Assembly (NCBI GenBank): GCA_964599695.1
Contig: CAZRGP010000001.1
Coordinates: forward strand, 1-64,000
Direction: 5' to 3'
From: RUG11783 sp964599695
Lineage (GTDB): Bacteria > Bacillota > Clostridia > Oscillospirales > Ruminococcaceae
Length of the DNA stretch: 64,000 bases
Every line of letters begins with the position of its first letter. Within the stretch, counting starts at the first letter, position 1. The notes below the pieces were generated by a model. That model was not told the DNA's origin, made no database searches, and worked only from the letters and a program-made list of their open reading frames with translations. Of the stretch, positions 35,501-43,521 are shown piece by piece. The translations under genes and the position numbers were made by a program.

Positions 35501-36964
35501 GATGCCACTATTTCCTTCAAATCCTCTGTGCATCATAGAGATAATTTCCCCGCCGTCAATCCCTTGTTCTATAGATTCAGAGAAAATCATTTGGTTATAT
35601 TCAGGGCGACATGAGAATACTAGCTTTACCATGGACGTCTGTTTGATTTTTTCGACAATCTGTGGCAAGCCTGTTTTCCATAGTCTCTTATTCCACGTTT
35701 CATTTAGTGCATCAATAAAAATCGGAACAATACAATTGTCACGTTCTCCAATCGTTTCTAGAACATCGATTAATTCCTCAAAGCTATAATTCAACCGTAG
35801 GTTGCTCATGATTTGTTCCTGAATAGGTGCATCAGAGAAATAGATTCCAGCCAATAAAAGGAGAGCAGTTCTATTCTCGGCCAAAAGACAATTAGTCTTA
35901 TAGGTTAATAACTGCGATTTACCTGTACCAGCTATACCTGACAAACTCATGATTTTGTTTCGGAGCAACTGTTGTTCCCGCCTAGATAACTCTATCATTC
36001 GGGGCAGTTCCAGCAGATAATTTATGTTTTCAAGCAATTGCTCCATTTCGAGATATTCTTTCCGTGCAGCTTCCCTGGATTCTTTTGTTTGTGTATTATT
36101 GTAAGCACGTGAATATGCGTTATCCCGTTTTTTCTCTATACATTTGCTGTTTTCTAAATATTTATCAAGATAAGGGTTGACCCTTGTAGAAACTGTATCG
36201 ACCCAAGTAATAGAATCATACAAAGTTTCGGTATCCACATTGGTTAAAGACAGTACTGCTTCCCTTAATGCGTTCAAATAATCCCTGTTCTTTTCGTGTT
36301 TCCAATAGTTTTTCTCTATTTCACTAAGTAATTGGGCTTTTTTCTCATTGAGATATTCCGCTGCAGTCTGGTCATGAAGGAAAAGTGATAATTCATAAGA
36401 ATACGCAGTCTGAACATTAAAATCGCGATTATACCGTTCACCAAGCTCGTCAGCCATAACAGTGGTATGTGTTCTAAACCACTCCGGGCTCAACGTATGA
36501 TTGCCAAAATAATATAATCCAAGGTATGGATACTTGTTCCTCACGAGATCAAGAATAGCATAATCCGTAATCAGTTGAAGAGATATATTCGCACTTTGAA
36601 GTATATTTATTGTTTTTTTCAGACTATCTGTGGTCAAAGGTTTATTACAATAAAGATACACGAGGTCTACTTTGCCAGAATAAGTCCTTTTAATTTTTTG
36701 AGCCGATTGCTCGATTTGACTATAACCAACTCTATCATCAAAATACTTTGCCTGAAATCCAATTCTCCGCTTATTTACCTCGTCATAGAGTGGTTCTGAC
36801 TCAAGACCTGCATTGTTCGGATTTGAATGAAGATAGCGGAATTGTTTATTGGAAGAAATAAACTCGTTTACAAACAACTGGCGACATAAATCTTCAAATT
36901 TATAACGAACGCCACGTGAATCTTGGTTGTAGACTGTAAAGTTATCCCAGTTGATTTGCAGCAT
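32570..36964 (-). CDS. Mrr-like nuclease fused to STAND NTPase, Avs-like defence candidate
   Basis: A 1464-residue protein. Residues 1-130 look like a PD-(D/E)xK nuclease of the Mrr/Cap4 kind: E24 in FEDLCRQLF, then GLESEP (53-58) and GFQAKYF (69-75). A helical linker follows. The NTPase core has Walker A GIAGTGKS (343-350), Walker B IVPIFIDALNE (412-422) and a sensor-like FSCRPE (450-455), the layout of STAND ATPases. The C-terminal 1000 residues seem helical and repeat-like, suited to sensing a partner. This nuclease-STAND-sensor plan is that of Avs anti-phage NTPases, which recognise phage proteins and then cut DNA. The ATG at 36964 has AAAGGA upstream. The gene is intact and AT-rich relative to the flanking core genes. 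Confidence 0.75.
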   Translation of the reverse strand: MLQINWDNFTVYNQDSRGVRYKFEDLCRQLFVNEFISSNKQFRYLHSNPNNAGLESEPLYDEVNKRRIGFQAKYFDDRVGYSQIEQSAQKIKRTYSGKVDLVYLYCNKPLTTDSLKKTINILQSANISLQLITDYAILDLVRNKYPYLGLYYFGNHTLSPEWFRTHTTVMADELGERYNRDFNVQTAYSYELSLFLHDQTAAEYLNEKKAQLLSEIEKNYWKHEKNRDYLNALREAVLSLTNVDTETLYDSITWVDTVSTRVNPYLDKYLENSKCIEKKRDNAYSRAYNNTQTKESREAARKEYLEMEQLLENINYLLELPRMIELSRREQQLLRNKIMSLSGIAGTGKSQLLTYKTNCLLAENRTALLLLAGIYFSDAPIQEQIMSNLRLNYSFEELIDVLETIGERDNCIVPIFIDALNETWNKRLWKTGLPQIVEKIKQTSMVKLVFSCRPEYNQMIFSESIEQGIDGGEIISMMHRGFEGNSGIAIREFLNHYNIPFTPLEFFGSEMSNPLFLTLYCKTYNGEEISLPTLYERLIERIGSNIFEALSLHSKGFFEGYEVLSPLVSQISAHMIANDRRAISNVALMKLDYWKEYGLTPAPFIQLLVKEGFLHNYAFDSVEYFYFAYDQMNDYYCAKAIVDTYTDKTAIRDCLAKQILKIENGKLGNFGDIDLFVNCCVLYAERYGEECIDIIDSITEKREQWEVFSRFIRSFQWRDSRYISGKLLNELLQKYPCSPEDLWPMLIGNSIKVHHPLNAHFLHKFLSNYEINKRDYLWTIFINKLPLDEDNRIVQLVQLYDRGERLDNTSEEQIELLLTLLGWILTSSNRWLRDYTSKAMIEILKDHFSLCLPVLEKFKNVNDPYVLQRIYGIIFGASCKRASGNLQIVAEYVYESVFHQDKVYPDVLLRDYARLIIERFLWETPKYFGVIDHLRIIPPYTSDPIPEIEDQHYDTNDYDGAVLRLIMSMRIENMGGYGDFGRYVFQSALHSFDVDDKKMFNYAIYNILNNIGFSEEYFGEYDCRCNSFDRHLTAKTERIGKKYQWITMYNMLARIADNCKMVDRWNYPKKEEVQFEGAWDPYVRDFDPTLNKSFMIYNDAPSFAVLEEHQANGIAENKTVDISDPSIQKKWLEEYGVFFKELKDTLLLTDDSGVQWVCLTKYCDTDHRDLNKKRLLVWSWLYAYFVTPEQSVELSNCFEKGVSIVTSEIASHHETYTVFNREYPWSPSCREFKEYAWVDAQIPTGEVEIVTETIQVPDMSPFELLLKKYNWDDEDAVLSELEPSSLDAGGSQVIKEDKIERNTSVDKDNNSSEFEIRYKTITKERRIEKKIGKILHATSNLLWEEEYDATKEDTISQGFPCAKLIEVMGLTQLAADGFLFDTEGKLAAFDTDRTQQCNSVVVRKDVLDSFLAKTGMKLVWIVDAGKEIHAEDYTITSWSDWEALFMYEGDSITGELHKLGSQSR

Positions 36965-37263
36965 AATGAGTTTCCTTTCCAAGCTTCTATTCTGTGTCAA
37001 TTCTCTTTCAAATAATTCCGGACATGATTCTATAACTCTCTGGAAAGCGATGAGATGTCCATGAGAGTTTTGAAAAGGACTGTGTGGTATGGCCTGTTTT
37101 CCTTGATATTACGCAGTTTTTCAGACCTGAGCCGGTAAGCAGATGCAGTTTTGGCAATCATGTCCAAGGACCTATACGGGCTGGTTTTGCTACATGCTTG
37201 CTACATATCACCTGATCCGGACGCTATTTTTGCCCTTTCAAAAGCATTAAACCTCATCAATTC
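36965..37263. other. Gap between the two large defence-type genes
   Basis: About 300 bases without a recognisable gene. A short minus-strand frame (37161-37030, 43 codons, starting MIAKTASAYRLRSEKLRN) could be a small protein or a leftover of a longer gene, but has no visible family and no clear ribosome binding site. Confidence 0.4.
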
Positions 37264-39156
37264 CTATTCTTCATGTTTATCATCAGAGAGAATACTTCTA
37301 ATAATATCAAATATCTTCTGGAATTCAGAGAAGTCAAAATACATCGAGAAGACGTTTTCAGATAGAACTAATTCCGCAAAATCATTTTTCGATAGAGCAA
37401 TCGACGATTTCTCTTCTGGATCTGCATACACATCATATACTTTTTCGTCTATTATTCCATTTGTGGAGGCCTTTTTATCTATCACTTTAAAACGAGTGTG
37501 GAGTTTACTATCTTTACTGAAACCGCTTGCATAAAACTCTGATCCCAAAAACAGGCGGCGACCGTTCGTATCTGTTTTTGTCAAGTCAGCCCTCTTATAA
37601 TAATGCTCGATAGATATTTCATCGCCATATTCATTAGCATTTACTAGAGGTATTGCAAAAGCATAGACGTTATTCTGGAGTGAGATATAATCCTGGGTTT
37701 CCAATCCCGGACACTTTATATGAGTAAAATTATCTCTGTCAAAGATGCCTATTATTCTCCTTGCCTGCCTTATTCTTGCATATCCTTTTAATAGTTGTAG
37801 AAGAGCATCATCACCTAAAACATCTTCGTACTCATAGAAGTCAATGTCTAAATCCACGATACCGAGTTTTTTCATTGCCGCTTTAATATGTTTCCAGTCA
37901 GTTTTTCCTTCAGTAATTATGAGCGGCTTTGTATCGCTCTTTATTTTCGCTTGTAAATCTTTGAACTCTATGAGATATCGATTGTTTTCAGAAACCATTA
38001 TGTCATAAACTTCTTGATACAGGTCAACATCCTGCGGAAGACATGGCATTCCCCCGTTTTCTAAATCATATATTTTGTAGGCTACCGATGTTTCTTCCTC
38101 AAGTCCTAATCCCAGGAATGGTGAATGAGAAGAAACAATAAACTGGATACCAGGAAATAACGCTAAGAGCTTGGGAAGAATTTCTCTTTGCAATTGTATA
38201 TGTAAGTGTTTATCGATTTCATCAATCAAAACGATCCCCTTTACGGTAACAGGCGTTTTTTCAATTTCATCTGCTTGTTTAACTAACTCACCGAAGAGAC
38301 ATAAAAGTGATAATTCTCCGGATGACATGTTAAAAATACTTGGATAGACTTGATGACCCTCATTGTCTCTATCCATAATAGCAATTCTACTCGCGCCTGA
38401 ATTGCGAGGACCAATTCCTAACCGAGTCTGACATCCTGTTTTAGAAGACAATATGTTGTTAATAACGCTATTAATCTGATCAAAAAGAGATATCGCTGTC
38501 CCACGATAAATCTGACGATCTAATACAAGATCCATTATCCAATTTGCTAGCTGCGGCAAATCTGATGTCACCTCAATAGGATTTGGAAGATACCCGGAGA
38601 AACGAGCTTCTTTGCTGAAACTAAGATCGAATGAATATGGGTCATTTAAATATGCTGGTTTTTCATATCTATAGGCAGGGAAATATGTCAAGAGATTATC
38701 CGAAAAAATCGTGGCAATTTCTTTCTTGTTGGATATAGACCAGTATTTTACTACGTCAGCCTGTTTAAGTTTGTTTTCAACCGTAGAAAACGGGATTTTA
38801 TCAGATAACGGTATCAGTTCGTCATAGTAGTCTGAGGAACAATTACCACGGAAATCAATATAATCAATATTTACCCCGTCATCACTTATGAACCGCATAT
38901 ATACAATAGATGGCCTTGCGTTATCCATTGAATCGATACCGGAAGAAACTCTATAAAACTTGTTGGATTTTCCTTCAAACTCATTTTCGTATGCGGTACG
39001 AGCTAGTTCGAAAAAGGAATCAACAATATATGATAAAATCGTGGTTTTTCCGGCGCCGTTTATGCCAGATAATACGGCTATATCCTCATCATCAAAATCT
39101 ATAAACAAGCGATCAAAAGGGGCTCTGTTAATTAACTCAATGCTTGATAGTTTCAT
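37264..39156 (-). CDS. AAA ATPase fused to TOPRIM nuclease domain (OLD/PARIS-like)
   Basis: A 630-residue protein with an ABC-type ATPase half: Walker A GINGAGKTT (31-39), signature MSSGELSLL (277-285), Walker B GIVLIDEIDKHLH (307-319) and SSHSP (342-346). The C-terminal half is TOPRIM-like, with ITEGKTD (E416) and GIFDRDN (D473, D475). This plan is seen in OLD nucleases, Gabija GajA, retron effectors and, as two genes, in PARIS. No UvrD partner or reverse transcriptase lies nearby, so a stand-alone OLD-type or fused PARIS-like defence protein is most likely. GAGGAG precedes the ATG by five bases. It lies 46 bases after an hsdR remnant and 299 before the STAND gene, both on the same strand. 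Confidence 0.75.
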   Translation of the reverse strand: MKLSSIELINRAPFDRLFIDFDDEDIAVLSGINGAGKTTILSYIVDSFFELARTAYENEFEGKSNKFYRVSSGIDSMDNARPSIVYMRFISDDGVNIDYIDFRGNCSSDYYDELIPLSDKIPFSTVENKLKQADVVKYWSISNKKEIATIFSDNLLTYFPAYRYEKPAYLNDPYSFDLSFSKEARFSGYLPNPIEVTSDLPQLANWIMDLVLDRQIYRGTAISLFDQINSVINNILSSKTGCQTRLGIGPRNSGASRIAIMDRDNEGHQVYPSIFNMSSGELSLLCLFGELVKQADEIEKTPVTVKGIVLIDEIDKHLHIQLQREILPKLLALFPGIQFIVSSHSPFLGLGLEEETSVAYKIYDLENGGMPCLPQDVDLYQEVYDIMVSENNRYLIEFKDLQAKIKSDTKPLIITEGKTDWKHIKAAMKKLGIVDLDIDFYEYEDVLGDDALLQLLKGYARIRQARRIIGIFDRDNFTHIKCPGLETQDYISLQNNVYAFAIPLVNANEYGDEISIEHYYKRADLTKTDTNGRRLFLGSEFYASGFSKDSKLHTRFKVIDKKASTNGIIDEKVYDVYADPEEKSSIALSKNDFAELVLSENVFSMYFDFSEFQKIFDIIRSILSDDKHEE

Positions 39157-39201
39157 ATCGACTCCTCAATTTGTCCTTTTTGCCAGTAATTATTCAAATC
39201 C

Positions 39202-40305
39202 CGAGTAAAATTACGCTGCCAATGCATTCGAATTGACCTGTTCAATCACTCTCCGAATGCCCATCCAAACAGTCAGATCCGTGAAGACTTCCACGATGCT
39301 GCCTTGGTCTGTGAACGGAGGCTCCTGAAGCACAGACAGATCTTTCATCATGCCGTTGTGGACAATGTACTCCACGATCTGATTGACGAAATAGATCTGG
39401 CGGCTGTCCAGGTGCGTTTCATCCAGTCGATCGACAGGATCTCGTCATCAAAAACCGTATCGTATATGATCTTGCCGGTCGGGATATACTTCATCAGATC
39501 CCGCAGACTCTCGCGGATATGCTCAAATTCATCGATGCCGGCATTGTCCAGATAGTCCGTATGCAGGATCTTGTCGATTAGCTCCGCCTGCATCATAATC
39601 TCCGGGATGTTGGCCACACTGGCCACAGCGGAGACCTTCTTTATCAGGTCGTGCCTGGCCCGGCTGTATTTCTTTCCCGCGAGATACGCCAGCTCAATCC
39701 CATACATCAGGGCATCGAACCGCAGAGCTTTGGCATCATCGTTTTCCGGCTCGATCAACGGAGTCAGCTCTTCCCGGACCATGAGCGTATCCTCATAAGT
39801 CAGGGCCTGGTAATTCTCCGGAAAGGCATACTGATCCACATACCGCAGATGCTGCCGTACTGCGAAGTTCTCCCGGTTCAGCTCCTGCACCTTACCAGTC
39901 ATATAATCTACTAAAGCCTTTCGATAGGCAATCAGCAGCTCGGTCTGATATTGCAGATCCTGGAGCTTATATGTGATCTCAAATTACAGCCCGAATATGG
40001 CACCCTGCAGGGCGATCATGTTAGCTGTGGGCTTGCCTTTGTTCATGCGGAAGAACTCAAAGTTTCCGTAGAAATCGAAGATATAAATTTGTCCTTGTCT
40101 ACACCGTCGATCAAGCCCGGGCAGAGACGTGTTCCGCGCCTGATCTGCCAGAACTTGGCTTTACTCATGACCTTTTTGAAAAAAACAGGTTCAGCACTTC
40201 CGGTACGTCGATGCCGGTGTCCAGCATGTCCACAGAAATCGCGATCTGCGGCATCTTTTTGGGATCGGAGAATTCGTCGATGGCGCTCTGGGCATCTTGT
40301 CAAAA
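39202..40305 (-). pseudogene. Type I restriction enzyme R subunit (hsdR), C-terminal remnant
   Basis: Read leftward, pieces in several frames join into the C-terminal part of HsdR: DAQSAIDEFSDPKKMPQI and DMLDTGIDVPEVLNL (helicase motif V), a damaged motif VI (FWQIRRGTRLCPG), FYGNFEFFRMNKGKPTAN, an in-frame TAA after GAIFGL, the tail ITYKLQDLQYQTELL, then the long intact stretch starting MTGKVQELNRENFAVRQ, and finally KDLSVLQEPPFTDQGS to the stop. At least three lesions are seen and the 5-prime two thirds are missing. hsdM and hsdS are absent. The system is dead. Confidence 0.85.
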
Positions 40306-40319
40306 CCAATTACAAAATA

Positions 40320-40346
40320 ATTATTCGTATTACGACTATGCAATGC
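40320..40346 (+). repeat. Copy 1 of a shared cis element around TCGTATTACGA
   Basis: This stretch contains the odd palindrome TCGTA-T-TACGA followed by CTATGCAAT. Almost the same sequence occurs at 41885-41913 upstream of the XRE gene. It sits just outside the broken edge of the hsdR remnant. Confidence 0.45.
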
Positions 40347-40511
40347 ACTTTGCTTTCATGAAACCCTGTTTTTGATACCATCTATACACCAGATTGTCGC
40401 CTTGTTTAAGTTTATCACGAAGTATACTTCAGATTAAACTGAATATTAATATGTCCTCAAGCTTCAGCCTGCGGACATAGTCGGTTAGTTATGATTATCG
40501 AGAGTTATCTC

Positions 40512-41738
40512 TTACAGCAAATTGACAGGGATCATGCTGTTCTCCACATCGATCGGGAACGGCTTTGCAGCTATGCAAATAATGCCTCCTGCCCCGATGT
40601 CTTTTCCGCTTTTTTCGAGTAAGGAAAAAGTTTTAATGACCTTCTTATCCGGTGATGCCGCACGTTTGATTTCAAAGGGATGGAGCTGCCCGTCTGTTTC
40701 CATGACCAGGTCGATCTCTTTTTGATTTGTGTCCCGGTAAAAATTCAGATTCACTTTCTTCTCTCCGTAATATGAGTTGCGGAGCATCTCTGAAACAACA
40801 TAGTTCTCAAGGAAATGGCCGGATGCCGCTCCGTTCATCAGTACGTCACGGCTGGTCCAGGAAGACAGGAACGCACAAAGCCCAGTATCACAGAAATACA
40901 GTTTCGGTGCTTTGATCATGCGCTTCAGTTCATTATTGAAGTAGGGCTCCAACAGGAAAATGATTCCCATCGTCTGGAGAATTATGACCCATTCTTTTGC
41001 CGTCGCACCGGAAACACCTGCGGCGTTTCCCAGATCATTATAGTTGATCAGCTCTCCGGTAAACGCTGCACAGGCCCTTAGCAGCTTTCGGAATCCTTCT
41101 GTATCGTGAATGCCGTTGTCATCCACAGCATCCCGCATAAGATAGGAATCAATATAAGAATTCCAATATTCACGGCGAAGCTCGGCATCCATTGATATCA
41201 TATCCGGCATGCCGCCTTCCCAGATGCGGGTATAAACATCCTGAATATTGTTCTCCGGATAGTTCCGGCTTCTTACAAGCAGCGAAGAGAGGGTATAGTC
41301 CTCAGGTATATCATCCGGTCTTCCTTCAAGTTCTTTCGCTGACAGACTGAACAGTTTTAGGATGCCGATCCGGCCTGCCAGGGAATCGCCGGCCTGCTTC
41401 ATTAGTTTTCTGCTCTGGGAACCGGTCAGCCAAAACCGCCCCCGTTCATCACTTTCATCACAGAGGATCTTGATCTGCTCAAAGAGTGCCGGTGCTTTCT
41501 GCGCTTCATCTATAAGGATAGGAGGCTGATACATCTGAAAGAAGAGTTTCGGATCACTTTCCGCCAGCTCCCTGATATCCGCATCATCCAGGGAAACATA
41601 AGTGCGGCCGGTATCCTGAGCCAGATATTTCAGCATCGTAGATTTTCCGACCTGTCTGGCTCCGGTCACCATGACTGCCTTAAAGGCGCTGCTCATTTTA
41701 AGAAATTTTCTTTCCAGAGAACGATGGATATATGCCAT
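40512..41738 (-). CDS. DUF4143 family ATP-binding protein
   Basis: A 408-residue AAA protein of the AAA_14/DUF4143 type. Walker A GARQVGKST (about residues 26-34), Walker B ILIDEAQKAPALFEQIK (about 74-90), the sensor LTGSQSRKLMK and the C-terminal DUF4143 part with FYRDTNQKEIDLVME and HPFEIKRA (a restriction-endonuclease-like fold in relatives) are all present. GAGGT lies six bases before the ATG. Function in this family is unknown; members are often found alone in variable regions. The gene is intact, unlike its neighbours. Confidence 0.85.
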   Translation of the reverse strand: MAYIHRSLERKFLKMSSAFKAVMVTGARQVGKSTMLKYLAQDTGRTYVSLDDADIRELAESDPKLFFQMYQPPILIDEAQKAPALFEQIKILCDESDERGRFWLTGSQSRKLMKQAGDSLAGRIGILKLFSLSAKELEGRPDDIPEDYTLSSLLVRSRNYPENNIQDVYTRIWEGGMPDMISMDAELRREYWNSYIDSYLMRDAVDDNGIHDTEGFRKLLRACAAFTGELINYNDLGNAAGVSGATAKEWVIILQTMGIIFLLEPYFNNELKRMIKAPKLYFCDTGLCAFLSSWTSRDVLMNGAASGHFLENYVVSEMLRNSYYGEKKVNLNFYRDTNQKEIDLVMETDGQLHPFEIKRAASPDKKVIKTFSLLEKSGKDIGAGGIICIAAKPFPIDVENSMIPVNLL

Positions 41739-41884
41739 AATGATACCTCATTTTTAGTTTAATCTTAAGTCTACTTCATTTTAAACTTATTTTTTAAAGT
41801 CTGTCAAGGTCTGTCTGTTCTTAATAGTCTGCCTTTGTCGATTTGCTGCATGTACCTGACATCTTGCTGCCATCGTATGCGAAC

Positions 41885-41913
41885 ATTATTTTCGTATTAC
41901 GCTATTGCAATTC
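41885..41913 (+). repeat. Copy 2 of the shared cis element, upstream of the XRE gene
   Basis: ATTATTTTCGTATTACGCT followed by ATTGCAATTC repeats the element at 40320-40346 with two small changes. It lies about 40-70 bases before the XRE start, the place expected for an operator. Confidence 0.45.
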
Positions 41914-41954
41914 TCACAGCTATGTGCTGCAATACTATCCGAAGGTGAAAAAGC

Positions 41955-42632
41955 ATGAATACGACTCCCTCAAATATAGGTACCCGGATCAGGGATGCCC
42001 GGAAAGCAGCAGGGATGAGCCAGACGGTCCTGGGTCAGCATCTGAACAAGACGCTCCGCACGATCCAGAAATATGAAAGCGGAGAGATCGAGCCATCCAT
42101 CGCTACCATAAATGAACTTGCAAAGATCTTACATGTTTCTTCCGCAGAACTGATGGGCTATAAACGACAGGAGATCCGGCTGGAATCCTTCGCCGATGTA
42201 CTGGAAGCCCTGAACGAACTCAACAAGAAAGCCGGCATCCGATTCCATATCGATGTGAAGCGGCCTCCGAATGCGGAAGGGTGAACCTGCTCTCTCACCT
42301 TCGACGGGAATGACCAAACAGCCGAACACAATTCGGATCTGAGCCTCTTTCTGGAGAGGTTCGCGGAGAAACGGGAACGAGTCGAGACCTACTGGACCGA
42401 TCAGGCCTACTTCGACCGGTGGTTCGATCAGGAACTGGCCTACTATGCTGAAGTTAAGCTTCCGGATAAAAAACAGGAAGACCTGACCCCGGAAGAACGC
42501 CTGAAGCGCCGGAATGAGCTCATCGGACGCAGTGCGGAAGAAACAGAGCAATTCCGAATGTATCCTCTGCGAAAGATCTCGTGTTCGCCTCTTTCGTTCC
42601 GGAAAAGATATCAGAAGAATACATTCACCTAA
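41955..42632 (+). pseudogene. XRE-family regulator interrupted by an in-frame TGA
   Basis: The first 109 codons encode an XRE helix-turn-helix (NIGTRIRDARKAAGMSQTVL, then RTIQKYESGEIEPSIATI) and a helical stretch ending FHIDVKRPPNAEG. A TGA stops it at 42282-42284. The same frame then continues for 115 further codons with protein-like sequence (SLFLEEF-like SLFLERFAEKRERVETYW, DQELAYYAEVKL, LTPEERLKRRNELIGR) to a TAA at 42632; total 226 codons. A single nonsense mutation is the simple reading. The N-terminal part alone might still bind DNA. GAAGGTG stands seven bases before the ATG. Confidence 0.7.
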
Positions 42633-42695
42633 TCGACTCACACATTGGTATGTTCAATTGAATATCATATATTGAGATCAGTTCCTATTCTTAGT

Positions 42696-42737
42696 GCAAC
42701 GCTCCCTCGATACGTCGTCGTATCGAAGGAGCGTTGC
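42696..42737. terminator. Bidirectional terminator hairpin
   Basis: GCAACGCTCC (42696-42705) pairs perfectly with GGAGCGTTGC (42728-42737), and TCGATAC with GTATCGA inside. On the + strand TTTCTTACTATTTT follows. It divides the accessory region from the leftward sppA operon. Confidence 0.75.
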
Positions 42738-42749
42738 TTTCTTACTATT

Positions 42750-43496
42750 TTATCCGTTATTCGCTACCGGCTGTTCCGGTTCCTCGTAGTTCCGTACTGC
42801 CGTAATGTGATATTCCTCTCCGTCTCTGGTGAGTTCATAGATCATGTTCTTTACGAAGACCAGGTTGTCTGTAGTGGCTCCTGTAGGATCGATCACGATG
42901 CTCTGGTCATACTGCATGCAGGCTACTGTCAGATATCTCTTTCTTCCATCGCGCTGGATGTCAGTGATCTGAGGAACATTTCCTCCGATCAAACTGGTGA
43001 TCGGAATGATGTAGGTATCCGATTCCGGATCATATACGAAGGTCAGGTCTGCGTCGACCACGTTCCCTCTCTCCGGAAGGGCATCCTCACCGTACATCCT
43101 TGTGAAGTAACGGTCCACCTCTACAGCAGGGATCATCATCTGTTCGTACTCGTTCTTGGAGTACTTCTCGGTGTCCTCTCTCGTGAGAACAGCCCAGATG
43201 GCGGATTCCATAAGGATATTGGGGTCTGCATCTTCTATCGTCTCGAAGGGAATCGGATTGAGTCCCACCAGCGGCGAGATCAGCTGAGTATACGCGTCGA
43301 TATCGTCGGCCGGATTGAGCCGTGTCCGCACAGCGCTTACCCCTGTATGGATCAGGAATACAAGACCGATGACGGCGAGCACCGTGAAGAGGAACCCCCT
43401 CAGCTGCCTCACCCTGCGGCGGCGGCGCTTGATGCGCTCCACCCGGTCTCTCTGCGCTTTCGTTCTTCCTGTTGTTTTTTCCTGGCTCTTTGCCAT
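42750..43496 (-). CDS. Unknown membrane-anchored protein, last gene of sppA operon
   Basis: A 248-residue protein not recognised by family. A very basic N-terminus (RIKRRRRRVRQLRG) is followed by one membrane helix (about residues 33-53); the remaining 190 residues are outside by the positive-inside rule. It contains acidic stretches and a beta-rich C-terminal half (ADLTFVYDPESDTYIIPITS, DGEEYHITAVRNYEEP). It follows the RDD gene by 25 bases and looks co-transcribed with it and sppA. Envelope function is likely; nothing more specific is supported. Confidence 0.75.
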   Translation of the reverse strand: MAKSQEKTTGRTKAQRDRVERIKRRRRRVRQLRGFLFTVLAVIGLVFLIHTGVSAVRTRLNPADDIDAYTQLISPLVGLNPIPFETIEDADPNILMESAIWAVLTREDTEKYSKNEYEQMMIPAVEVDRYFTRMYGEDALPERGNVVDADLTFVYDPESDTYIIPITSLIGGNVPQITDIQRDGRKRYLTVACMQYDQSIVIDPTGATTDNLVFVKNMIYELTRDGEEYHITAVRNYEEPEQPVANNG

Positions 43497-43521
43497 TGAT
43501 TCAACCTCGATGTTCTGTCAT

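Noticed and set aside
37030..37161. Minus-strand frame of 43 codons between the STAND and AAA-TOPRIM genes
   Set aside because: No ribosome binding site and no recognisable family; kept only as a remark in the gap entry.
37264..39156. Full Gabija (GajA/GajB) or retron system
   Set aside because: GajB-type UvrD helicase, reverse transcriptase and msr/msd-like RNA are absent from both sides, so only a stand-alone AAA-TOPRIM protein is supported.
39202..40305. Functional type I restriction system
   Set aside because: Only the HsdR C-terminal part remains, with several frameshifts and a stop; hsdM and hsdS are missing.
42282..42284. Selenocysteine or reassigned TGA in the XRE gene
   Set aside because: No SECIS-like hairpin is seen directly after the codon, and TGA ends many intact genes in the window; a mutation is simpler.
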